A stretch of DNA of 35,746 nucleotides. Origin: Solirubrobacterales bacterium. GTDB lineage: Bacteria; Actinomycetota; Thermoleophilia; Solirubrobacterales; Solirubrobacteraceae. Of this stretch, positions 1-7,062 are shown piece by piece (position 1 is the first letter of the stretch; the number at the start of each line of letters is the position of its first letter). Location of the stretch: NCBI GenBank assembly GCA_019247075.1, contig JAFAPR010000051.1:1-35746 (forward strand). Reading direction: 5' to 3'. A program made the position numbers and the translations under genes. The notes under the pieces are model-generated. The model ran no database searches. It worked only from the letters and a program-made list of their open reading frames with translations, and had not been told where the DNA came from.

Positions 1-420
1 CCCGAACACACCGCGGCTCGAAGCATCCGCGATCGTCCGGTAAGCGCCGTCGACGTGCGGAATCACGTCGTCCAGGACGTACTGCTCGAAGTTGCCCGTG
101 ACCGGCGAGTCGACCCACTGGCCACATCCGTACCGACACACGCCGTCGGGGATCACACTGATCATCGGCACCGCCCCCATCCGACCGAACACCGGGTCAA
201 GCACATCCTCAACCGGGGGACGCCAGCGCTGTCCGTCGGTCTCCGGAGTCACCTCCAACTCCGCGCTGCTACCGAGCGCATGCAACAGGTACGCCGTCGG
301 ATAACGCCTGTCGGACTCCTCATAGCCCGGCGGCAGATACACGAACAGATCCCGCTCCGTCGGATCCCCTAACAGGTTGCCTGCGAGTTGCTTGCCCTCA
401 ATGCGCGAATGAACGATCAC
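1..420 (-). CDS. putative esterase (esterase D-like alpha/beta hydrolase), 3'-truncated by the window edge
   Basis: The frame reads leftwards from a GTG at 420-418, and GGGGGAG (431-425) four bases upstream is the likely ribosome site. The 140 visible residues fit the N-terminal half of the PF00756 putative-esterase family. They include DLFVYLPPGYEES, then YLLHALGSS (about residues 44-52, the oxyanion-side strand and loop), an IPDG strand, and DVIPHVDGAYRTIADASSRG near the edge. In this family that last segment directly precedes the nucleophile elbow (GxSxGG). The catalytic Ser, Asp and His therefore lie outside the window and cannot be checked. The family hydrolyses carboxylic or thio-esters, and some members act as acyltransferases; the substrate here is unknown. 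I see no signal peptide, which suggests a cytoplasmic enzyme. Confidence 0.7.
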   Translation of the reverse strand, partial: MIVHSRIEGKQLAGNLLGDPTERDLFVYLPPGYEESDRRYPTAYLLHALGSSAELEVTPETDGQRWRPPVEDVLDPVFGRMGAVPMISVIPDGVCRYGCGQWVDSPVTGNFEQYVLDDVIPHVDGAYRTIADASSRGVFG

Positions 421-961
421 GATGCTCCCCCGGGGTTGGCCTACCGCCGAGGGCGAACCTACACCCCGAGCTCTCTGAGGGCAAGACGGCCGCAACCACC
501 GCCCCTCAGACATCAGATCCAGCGAGGACCACCGCGCCGGCTGGGTAGGCAGCCGCGCTCCCGATGCCTTGCGGCACCGCCGCGATATCGCAGGACCACG
601 CAAGCAGGTACCAGGCGTCCAAGCGGGGACATCTCGATCACTCCGGTTGTCGCGTCGTGGCACGCGGCGGTGATTGCTTTCGCGTCGGATGGGGTGCCGG
701 CCGCGCTACAGCAATGCCACGAACGAGCGCTCTCGGCTGCAGTTTGCGGCTCAGCGGGACCTGGCCCGGCGCGCTGGTGGCGAGCGACTCGTGCCGCGTC
801 ATCCGGGCTAGCCCATTCGTATCGCGGAAAAGCAACACGCGGGCGGCGGTCGAGCCTGATGCAACGATCATCAAGCGGGAACCGAGCGCAGGCTGCTGAT
901 CACACGCGTTCAGGTAGCACGTATGCGAGCGAGCTCTACCGCTCGCGAGCGAATGCTCGGG
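421..961. other. 540-base stretch with no recognisable gene
   Basis: Several open frames cross this stretch on both strands, as expected at this GC content. None gives a product I recognise, and none has a convincing ribosome site. It lies between the esterase start and the end of the alpha/beta hydrolase. It may hold the promoter of the esterase and decayed sequence. Confidence 0.5.
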
Positions 962-1729
962 CTAATGCGCGTCGCGTGCTGTCTGCGTCCACCATGAGTT
1001 GATCGCGGACGCGACTGCGTCCGGTCGTGTCAAGGGTGGTACATGACCGGCGTCGTCGATCACGACGAGCTGTGCGCCGGGGATCGTGTCTGCCAGTTCG
1101 TGTGCGCCTGCGACCGGCGCCACGACGTCGAGCGCTCCATGGATCACCAGTGTCGGAACCGCGACCGCCTCGAGCTCCGGGGCCGTTCCAGCGAGAGCCG
1201 CGCTCATACGCGCCGCTGCCTCGGGTCCGGACGGAAGCAGCGTGCCCTCCGCAAACCGATGCATCGGCGCGGCGTCCGGTTCCGGCAAGCAAGCGTCGAC
1301 GAACTTTGCGATCCGGATCGGCCAATCGACGGGATCGGCGACGGCCGCCTCGCCCCGCTGCTCCGGCACGCGCGGGCCCCCGCCCACCGTAATGAGGCCC
1401 AAGAACCGCGAAGGGTCGCTCAGCACCGCCCCTAGGCACACCATGCAACCCAGTGATTCCCCCGCGATCACGGCCTGCTCAATGGCGAGCGCGTCGAGCA
1501 CGCGGAACAGGTCATCAACGAGTGCCTCTGCTCTGATCGCCTCTGGCGGGAACGTACTCGCGCCGGTCCCGCGGTGGTCATATCCGACGCACCGCCATCG
1601 GGTCTGCAGACGTTCGACAAGCGGCAGCCACAGTCCCCAGGACGCGACCCAACCACTGTGCAGCACCAGCGGCGTGCCCTGACCGAGATCCACCGTGTGG
1701 AGATGATCTCCCTCGACAGCCAGCAGCAT
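962..1729 (-). CDS. alpha/beta-fold hydrolase, 255 aa
   Basis: This is a complete single-domain alpha/beta hydrolase of about the usual length. The triad is visible: nucleophile Ser92 in GESLG (90-94), acid Asp201 in HGALDVVAP, and His229 in DAGHVPP. The segment YDHRGTGAS (50-58) is the family's conserved strand-4 turn. The oxyanion loop is HSGW (24-27) instead of the commoner HGxxG. The sequence resembles 3-oxoadipate enol-lactonase and other small esterases, but the substrate cannot be told. The ATG at 1729 has GAGAGG 11 bases upstream, a weak but acceptable ribosome site. There is no signal peptide. The gene stands alone; 219 bases separate it from the SnoaL-like gene upstream, and I see nothing in that gap. 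Confidence 0.85.
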   Translation of the reverse strand: MLLAVEGDHLHTVDLGQGTPLVLHSGWVASWGLWLPLVERLQTRWRCVGYDHRGTGASTFPPEAIRAEALVDDLFRVLDALAIEQAVIAGESLGCMVCLGAVLSDPSRFLGLITVGGGPRVPEQRGEAAVADPVDWPIRIAKFVDACLPEPDAAPMHRFAEGTLLPSGPEAAARMSAALAGTAPELEAVAVPTLVIHGALDVVAPVAGAHELADTIPGAQLVVIDDAGHVPPLTRPDAVASAINSWWTQTARDAH

Positions 1730-1948
1730 GCCGGGCGCATCCTCTCACAGCCCCGCAGCAAACCATCAGGCATGATCATTCCGCGATTTCGGTGGACCAA
1801 ACGGCAAGCGATAAGGCCGAGTCCGCGGGCGCTAATCAACCAGGGGCTTCGTTTCGCTGGCTAGACGACCGCTGTCGCCGGAATTGGCCCCGCTCACGCT
1901 CAAACGCTGTCGTCGGCTGTGGCGTCCACTGACCCCACATCCAAGCCA

Positions 1949-2350
1949 CTAGGTGACAGCGCCGATGCCGTGCTGGAGCTGGCGGTCGAGTTCGGCTTGA
2001 TCGAAGTGACCGCGCGACTCGGCGATCAGGCCCTCTGGCGAAATCATCCACTCCTCGTATCCCCGCACGCGCACGCGCTTGCCGGTCTCGGCGCTGGTGC
2101 CGGTGAACGTCCACCGATACTCGACGCTGCCGTCGTCCCGGAATACGAGTTCGTCCTGGGAGACCTCGATGTCCGGGAAGGCCGCGATGAATGCTGCCGC
2201 CACGTCGGTAATGCCGGTCGCATCGCCGCCGTTGATGGCGATCGTGCCTCCCGACACGTAGTGGCGAGCCACCTGCGCGGGATCGCGGCTGCACCACGCC
2301 TCGGTATACGAGCGTGCGAGCTGCTCGATCGGCTGCCGGAATCGGGCCAT
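1949..2350 (-). CDS. SnoaL-like / NTF2-fold protein, 133 aa
   Basis: Length and pattern fit the SnoaL-like NTF2 superfamily. There is an N-terminal helix (PIEQLARSYTEAWCSRDP), a turn ending in HYVSGGTIAING, then beta strands with the family's WTFTGT and GYEEWMISPEGLIAESRGHFD near the C-terminus. Members act as small isomerases, hydrolases or polyketide cyclases, or simply bind small ligands. The residues do not allow a choice. The ATG at 2350 has no strong ribosome site, but a -10-like TAAGGT sits nine bases upstream, so a near-leaderless message is plausible. The neighbour at 2590-3480 is an F420-type oxidoreductase on the same strand. The two could serve one catabolic or tailoring step, which is inference. 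Confidence 0.8.
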   Translation of the reverse strand: MARFRQPIEQLARSYTEAWCSRDPAQVARHYVSGGTIAINGGDATGITDVAAAFIAAFPDIEVSQDELVFRDDGSVEYRWTFTGTSAETGKRVRVRGYEEWMISPEGLIAESRGHFDQAELDRQLQHGIGAVT

Positions 2351-2359
2351 GGCCTAGCG

Positions 2360-2388
2360 ACCTTAACCGTTGCCGTTCGCCAAGGCAA
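2360..2388 (-). promoter_or_regulatory. candidate promoter of the SnoaL-like gene
   Basis: On the minus strand TTGCCT (2388-2383) is followed after 17 bases by TAAGGT (2365-2360). The ATG begins nine bases further on. Spacing and hexamers fit a housekeeping-sigma promoter giving a transcript with almost no leader. Confidence 0.4.
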
Positions 2389-2589
2389 GACGCGCCTTCG
2401 CGCGATGCTCTGGATCTACGCTGACCGACCGTCCCGGCCGGGTCCCCGAGTCGGCCTCTCGGCACCTGTCTGGTCTCACGCTAAGGAGTCGGCGAATCGG
2501 CGGCGAGAAACTCGCGGGCTAGGCGCCAGGCGGCAACGTTCGTCTTATTGCGCAGCACCATGAGAAGGCGCATGTTGGCAGCGGCGCGG

Positions 2590-3480
2590 TCAGGCGATCC
2601 GGAGTGCGGGGAGGTTCTCGGTCACGAATGCCAACAGTTCTTCGATCGAGCGGTTGCCACTCGGGGGCCAGCCCCATGCGATGCATTCGTCGTAGCCCAG
2701 CTGCGACATCCGTACCACAAGGTCACCGAGCTCTCCTCTGTTTGGTGGTTGCAAGCCAGGGGCGACGTCGAAGGCAATCGAGCGCTGAACCTTCCCGCTA
2801 CGTCCGTGCAGGGCGCAGCGATCCTCGAACGCGTCGATGAGCCGACGAAGAGCTCCGTCAAGGTCCTCGGCGCGGTCGACGCCGGGTGGGTAGTAGATGT
2901 TCCAGCGATCGCCCACCCTCGCGGCGACGTCGATCATGCGCGGTCCGTGTCCTCCGATGATGATCGGTGGTCGAGGGACTTGTACACATGGGGTCGAGAG
3001 CCGGACCGACTTTGGGGAGCTCCGCTCACCCTTCATCGGGACCTCAGCAAGCGTCAGGGGCTCGTCGTTCAAGATCCTGATCAGTGAGTCCAGACCGTCC
3101 TCGAACCGGTCCGCGAGCTCCGCTCCGCGCTCGAATACCGAGCTCGCCGAGCGACAGATGGGCGCGCCGCCCATACCGAGTCCGAGATCCAGCCGCCCCT
3201 CGCTGATCGCGTCAAGCGTGGCGGTCAACCTCGCCATCCGCAGCGGCGAATGCAGTACGAAATTGGAAACCAGTGGGCCCAACCGGCAACGGCTGGTCCT
3301 CTCCGCCATCGCCGCCAGGACAGTCCACCCGTCAAACCAGCAGGAGCTCTCGGCGGATGGCGGGGCGAGATGGTCGGCGACGAACAACGAATCCGCGCCC
3401 GCCTCATCAAAGCGCTCGGCCCAGTGCAAGAGGTCGGCCATCGGCCGCTCCTGCTGGAGGAAAACGCCAAACGACCGCAT
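2590..3480 (-). CDS. LLM-class (luciferase-like) F420-dependent oxidoreductase, 296 aa
   Basis: The whole length matches the bacterial luciferase-like TIM-barrel family. The N-terminus has ADLLHWAERFDEAGADSLFV and ADHLAP (about 15-40). It is followed by RCRLGPLVSN, the barrel segment RLTATLDAISEGRLDLGLGMG (about 83-103), and RPPIIIGGHGPRMIDVAARVGDRWN (about 169-193). Members in actinobacteria usually use coenzyme F420, and sometimes FMN, to oxidise or reduce a carbonyl or alcohol; the substrate is unknown. The ATG at 3480 is six bases from TAGGGT, which could serve as a -10 box or, as AGGG, as a ribosome site. The gene ends 239 bases before the SnoaL-like gene on the same strand. Confidence 0.88.
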   Translation of the reverse strand: MRSFGVFLQQERPMADLLHWAERFDEAGADSLFVADHLAPPSAESSCWFDGWTVLAAMAERTSRCRLGPLVSNFVLHSPLRMARLTATLDAISEGRLDLGLGMGGAPICRSASSVFERGAELADRFEDGLDSLIRILNDEPLTLAEVPMKGERSSPKSVRLSTPCVQVPRPPIIIGGHGPRMIDVAARVGDRWNIYYPPGVDRAEDLDGALRRLIDAFEDRCALHGRSGKVQRSIAFDVAPGLQPPNRGELGDLVVRMSQLGYDECIAWGWPPSGNRSIEELLAFVTENLPALRIA

Positions 3481-3486
3481 CGCGCA

Positions 3487-3516
3487 ACCCTATCCGCGGC
3501 CGGCCACACCCCGCAA
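3487..3516 (-). promoter_or_regulatory. candidate leaderless promoter of the LLM oxidoreductase
   Basis: On the minus strand TTGCGG (3516-3511), 18 bases, then TAGGGT (3492-3487) and six bases to the ATG. A transcript would start at or next to the start codon. Confidence 0.35.
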
Positions 3517-3728
3517 GACGTAGAAGCAGGGCATGAACAGTCTTGCGCCCAGACCCGCTGCTCGCCAAAAGCGCAACCGCGCCTTCATCGACGACCGCTT
3601 TGGCGTTCCCGATCTCGCTGACCTCCCGACGGCTTGGCGACATACCGATCGCTGACTGACCAACCGTTTGCACTGCGTTCGAGTGCTCGGCGTGTTACCC
3701 AGCCTTCATGGAGGTCGGAGCAAACCGT

Positions 3729-3748
3729 GTCCCCAAATATGTCCCCAA
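3729..3748 (+). repeat. two direct repeats of GTCCCCAA, 12-base period
   Basis: GTCCCCAA occurs at 3729-3736 and again at 3741-3748, about 80 bases left of the tRNA 3'-half. Short direct repeats at such a distance from a tRNA-borne junction resemble the arm-type integrase-binding sites of integrative elements. That reading is inference; the repeat itself is visible. Confidence 0.4.
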
Positions 3749-3830
3749 CTCGACAATTCTGACCTCACGCAACTGCTCCAACTTCACCTAAAGCCCACTA
3801 ACCACGGGCAGTTGCACTCCAAACGGCCAA

Positions 3831-3872
3831 CTTGTAATGAAGGGGTTGGGGGTTCGAGTCCCCCGGCGGGCT
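3831..3872 (+). other. 3' half of a tRNA-Thr(UGU)-like gene; candidate attachment-site scar
   Basis: From 3831 the spacing is exactly that of a tRNA. It runs anticodon loop CTTGTAA (anticodon TGT), five bases TGAAG, a five-base variable region, and T arm GGGGG-TTCGAGT-CCCCC. A seven-base acceptor strand GGCGGGC and a T at the discriminator position complete it. The 5' side does not fit. The five bases before the loop (GCCAA) pair with TGAAG at one position only. The best upstream partner for the acceptor (GCCCACT at 3793) gives a 79-base molecule without a usable D arm. Tyrosine integrases often cross over in the anticodon loop, so this looks like the junction (attR type) where an element ended. 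It is not a functional tRNA. Confidence 0.6.
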
Positions 3873-3984
3873 CTAAGACTTTCGCTTCTGAAGCAGCTGC
3901 GGGCAACGGATTGGGTAATGTTCGCAGCCCGAACTTATGTGGGCGCCCCCGCCGGCGCGACAGGGGCGAGGAACGGCGCGGTTG

Positions 3985-4722
3985 CTATACGAGCCGCACG
4001 TTCATCTTGGCGCCGGGCGCAAGCCTCTTTCCGGGCGCGGGCTTCTGCCGCTTGACCCTACCCTTTGTCTGGCCCTTGGGACGCACCCTTCCGAGCGTAC
4101 AGCGGTGGGTTTGAGCGCCTTCTTGGCGGCCTTCATTGTCTTGCCTTTGATGTTAGGCACAACACAGTCCTCGCTGACGACAACCGAGACGGGAAACTTG
4201 AAGCTGTCGACGCCAAGAACGGTTCCATGGTGCCCGGCGGCACATCGCCCACGGCTTCTACGAATGAATCCAAGGCGTCAGGGTCTCGGTGGCGCAATTT
4301 CCGCCGTTCTCGTAGATCCCGATCAGGTCACCGGCTTTCACGGCAATGTGCGTGTTGTACGTGTTGACGACATTCGCCGTCTGTGCACCGGCGGTCGCCT
4401 CCGCGACGATGGTGTAATTCCCGCTCCCGGCGCTGCGGCCGACCTTCAGCTCCAGCGCGGGAACGGGCGTGGCGCCGTCTTGAAACGACCATGAAGTGAT
4501 CACGCCCGCCTTGGGCACGGTATAGGAGTTCCCGCTGGACAACACCGGCGACCAGAAGCGTCGCGTTAGCGTCATATGGAGCGCAATTAGGGTGGGCGGG
4601 AATAGCTGACCGACGGTCACCGTCTTGGCGGCCGCACCGGCCGCGGACACGACCCCGAACGCAGAGACGACCACGAGCCCACGAACGGGGCCCCTACGTA
4701 GCGCTTTCGTCCCGATCGCCAT
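3985..4722 (-). pseudogene. frameshifted secreted protein with C-terminal PASTA domain
   Basis: The start is the ATG at 4722, with GGAGG six bases upstream. A signal peptide follows (RGLVVVSAFGVVSAAGAAA), then a beta-sandwich-like domain (AGVITSWSFQDGATP, LELKVGRSAGSGNYTIVAEA, VKAGDLIGIYENGGNC). That frame stops at 4258, but the rest of the protein continues in other frames: SFVEAVGDVPPGTMEPF, then SFKFPVSVVVSEDCVVPNIK and GKTMKAAKKALKP. The last part is KGQTKGRVKRQKPAPGKRL and GAKMNVRLV, ending at 3985. CVVPN...KAL...G+V...K.AP.K is a PASTA repeat, a domain that binds cell-wall muropeptides or beta-lactams in other proteins. At least three frameshifts (about 4258-4290, 4212-4229 and 4096-4104) fall within 200 bases. 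True decay is likely; clustered sequencing errors are the alternative. It may have been a cell-surface protein. Confidence 0.7.
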
Positions 4723-5413
4723 TTCGAACCTCCAAGCGTTTGACCGCGAGCATCTCGATGACGACAGACGGCGCAAGCCCCGAAATCTTCCCTCCGAATC
4801 CACGACGCCGCGGGACCCCGACGCCCAGCCCTTAGCGACGCTTCGCTCGGTCTGCGGACGGTCTCAGCGAAGCCCTGCCTACTGCTCCGGGCTACAGGCA
4901 AGAGCACCCGAGGCCGCATTCGACTGGGCAGAACTCCTGCCCTCCCGCGCGGCCCAGCGAAAGGGCTGGGACAGCCTGGTGGGGGGATCGCTGGGCACCG
5001 TCAACATGCCGCATTCTCGGGCGCGAGCAGCCGCCGAAAGAAGCACTCGATGCGCGCGCCGCGGCTCGTGCTTGGCGATCGGTTCGACAGCCTGTCAGGC
5101 CCAAGCTCGGCCCCTCTCGTTCGCGTCACAGCACGGTCGTCGCTATGTGTCAGATGACGTGGTAGGCGGGCACGGCGGGTCGTAGCTTGCCTTGCACAGC
5201 GGCCAGCACCGGGTGAGCCGCAAAGACCATGAGCTATCACACCATGCTCTCCCCACACCACATGCTGCTCGATCAAACTGACGGTCGAGTCGTTTCTTGC
5301 GGGTTCGGACACGCGGGCGGTCAGGCAGGCACGTCGGCGGTCGCTGCTACGCCGGTGGCTGTCACCGCAGCTATTTAGCCCAGGCGACCTGCGCTCGCGG
5401 ACGCTGCAAGAGG
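4723..5413. other. 690-base stretch between two pseudogenes, nothing recognised
   Basis: I see no gene, RNA or repeat that I can support here. Short open frames exist on both strands but lack recognisable motifs. Since both flanking genes are decayed, this is probably also degenerate coding DNA. It probably includes the lost N-terminal part of the propeller gene that follows. Confidence 0.45.
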
Positions 5414-6000
5414 GGCCTGAATGTTGGCCCTGGCCTTGCCAGCGGCGGTGTCCGGCCGTTTACGGTGGGGCGTAGGCTGTCGCGCGCCTGGGAGACGTGG
5501 ACGCATTATCCCGGGTTCTCAATTGGCAGCTTGACCACCGGCAAGATTCTCGCCTCGGTGAAGTTCGGCTCTTACACCAGGAGCGACTGCGGCGGCATTG
5601 CGCCGCCGTCGCACGGCATATCAGTGAACCCTGGTGATACTGAGGTGTACGTCCTCGACACACCGAAGAGCAAGGTACGCGTCTACAGCGCTTCCGATAG
5701 GCCAAGCTTCTCGCGAAGATCAAAATTGATCCGTTGTGCGGTCGGAAAGAATCCTCAACGTACTGCCAATATGACTGCCTGAAGTATGGCTGGCTCCAGC
5801 ACACACTCGATGGCAAGTACGTCCTCGTCGGGGACTCGGGCGACATCATTAGAACCTCGACGCGAACCCTGGTCGCGTCAAGCTCGACCGGCAATAAGCA
5901 GCTTCACACTGATCTCGCAAACACGCGCCACGGCTTCATCGTTGTGAACTGGTCGCGCGGTGTTCCGGTGGGCGGCAGTCATTTCGGGGCGGGTCGCTGA
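5414..6000 (+). pseudogene. C-terminal part of a YncE-like beta-propeller protein, frameshifted
   Basis: Two frames together give one protein. Frame one carries GGVRPFTVGR, ETWTHYPGFSIGSLTTGKI, PPSHGISVNPGDTEVYVLD and SKVRVYSAS, then runs out of phase near 5697-5706. Frame two resumes with AKLLAKIKIDPLCG, DCLKYGWLQHTLDGKYVLVG, DSGDIIRT, NTRHGFIVVNWSRGVPVGG and ends at 6000. Repeated strand motifs such as the S-x-D-x-x-x-VYVLD type are typical of seven-bladed YncE/YVTN propellers, which are usually secreted. No start codon or signal peptide can be found upstream, so the N-terminal half is lost. The 264 bases after it, up to 6264, hold nothing I recognise. Confidence 0.6.
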
Positions 6001-6264
6001 TCCGCTACGCATCGCAAACGACAGCGCCCCGACCCGGGGGTACCGTTGCGGGTGCTCGTAGCCAAGGCCCTCAACCGTGGCTACGTCCTGTCGCCACTGG
6101 CGGCACCTCGCCACCGCACGGGAGGGGCCGGTCTTAGCAAGGCCCTCCAAACCGTAACCAGCACCGATCCATCGCTGCCTGAAACGCGAACAACCGGCAT
6201 CGACGAGTACATGACGGGACTGGCTGCTTTCGCCCTGGTGGTGCCAGGCTCGGCGAGCCTGTGT

Positions 6265-7035
6265 CTAGTAGTGGGCGGTTTCCTCGGGGAGCTCATACCA
6301 GCGCTTGCGCTCGCCGATCCGGGCGCGCATCCTCCAGCGGCGGCTCTTGGGCGCGGCCTGCGCGGCATGGGCGAGGGCACTGAGCTGCTCGTTGGGGTCA
6401 AGCCTGCCGCCCCTGATAGCCGCCCGGTCGCCGTTTGAGCTTGCAACCAGGTCCCTGATCCGATCCAGGTTGAGCGTGACGGTCCGCCACCAGCCCCAGT
6501 CTTCGCCCACCAGCCGGCGGAACACCCGGAGGTCCATAACCCCCGGCTCGTCTGAATCCGCCAGGGGGAACGTGACCAGCAGTTGCAGGGCGTCATCGGC
6601 GTCCTTTTCGTTGAGCTCGACGATCTGGAGCTTCGACAAAAGCAGATCGAGCGGATCGAGCGTGTACGGCATGCGCGTCAGCCGATCCGCGAACACGAGC
6701 GTGTGGCTCATCACCAGCCTGTCGATCAAGACGTCCAGCGCCAGTCCCGACTCGCCATGGGTGTAATAGAGCTGCTTGTCGCCGTACAGCGCGTTGAAGT
6801 TCTTGTCCGCAACGAACCCGCGCTCCACCAGCAAGCGATCGAGGGAACGCCGGTGAGAACTCGACGAGGCGAAGTCGAGATCCTGGCCGGTGCGTGTGCG
6901 GGGCGGGAGGTCCCGGCATAGCAGGCGGATCGCGAGGCCGCCTAGGAGCCGCAGCGGGATGTCGCGCTCCGAGGCCAGATCCGTCAGCGCAATCGCCTGG
7001 TCCAGGAGATCGGTGTCTGTAGCCCCCTCAGTCAC
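6265..7035 (-). CDS. AbiEii/AbiGii-type nucleotidyltransferase-like protein, 256 aa
   Basis: The protein carries the marks of the AbiEii (COG2253-like) nucleotidyltransferase family. There is a GG signature in LLGGLAIRLL (31-39), D52-x-D54 in GQDLDFA as metal ligands, and a third acid, D101, in LALDVLID. The downstream family motif is LLLSKLQIVELNEKDADDAL (131-150), with the conserved Lys135 and the KD pair. AbiEii enzymes are the toxin half of type IV toxin-antitoxin or phage-abortive systems and transfer nucleotides to targets such as tRNA. No AbiEi-type HTH antitoxin gene is adjacent, so this copy is an orphan and may have a housekeeping role. The start is GTG at 7035, with a TACCGT box eight bases upstream and no ribosome site, which suggests a leaderless message. 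Confidence 0.75.
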   Translation of the reverse strand: MTEGATDTDLLDQAIALTDLASERDIPLRLLGGLAIRLLCRDLPPRTRTGQDLDFASSSSHRRSLDRLLVERGFVADKNFNALYGDKQLYYTHGESGLALDVLIDRLVMSHTLVFADRLTRMPYTLDPLDLLLSKLQIVELNEKDADDALQLLVTFPLADSDEPGVMDLRVFRRLVGEDWGWWRTVTLNLDRIRDLVASSNGDRAAIRGGRLDPNEQLSALAHAAQAAPKSRRWRMRARIGERKRWYELPEETAHY

Positions 7036-7043
7036 AGCAACAG

Positions 7044-7059
7044 ACGGTATAGCCTACCG
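7044..7059. promoter_or_regulatory. overlapping divergent -10 boxes with an inverted repeat
   Basis: Only 27 bases separate two GTG starts. On the plus strand TAGCCT (7050-7055) is seven bases before the GTG at 7063. On the minus strand TACCGT (7049-7044) is eight bases before the GTG at 7035. The two are embedded in CGGTA-TAGCC-TACCG (7045-7059), a perfect 5-bp inverted repeat. Both messages would be leaderless, and polymerase could serve only one direction at a time. Confidence 0.45.
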
Positions 7060-7062
7060 CCA

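Noticed and set aside
388-1002. Plus-strand 204-codon frame in the first gene-poor stretch
   Set aside because: Basic, low-order sequence with no domain, overlapping the hydrolase stop. It looks like a chance frame.
2481-2573. Minus-strand 31-codon frame starting MRLLMVLRNKTN just after the LLM oxidoreductase
   Set aside because: The composition is plausible, but there is no ribosome site and no family I recognise. It could be a leftover of an unidentified gene.
3695-3790. Minus-strand frame ending ELGTYLGTRFAPTSMKAG as the tail of an integrase
   Set aside because: The ending reminds me of some actinobacterial integrases, but the frame is only about 30 codons with a stop just upstream and no catalytic residues are visible. 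Too weak to annotate.
3793-3872. A complete tRNA gene
   Set aside because: The acceptor strands nearly pair, but the molecule would be 79 bases long, with no D arm and with an anticodon stem that pairs at one of five positions.
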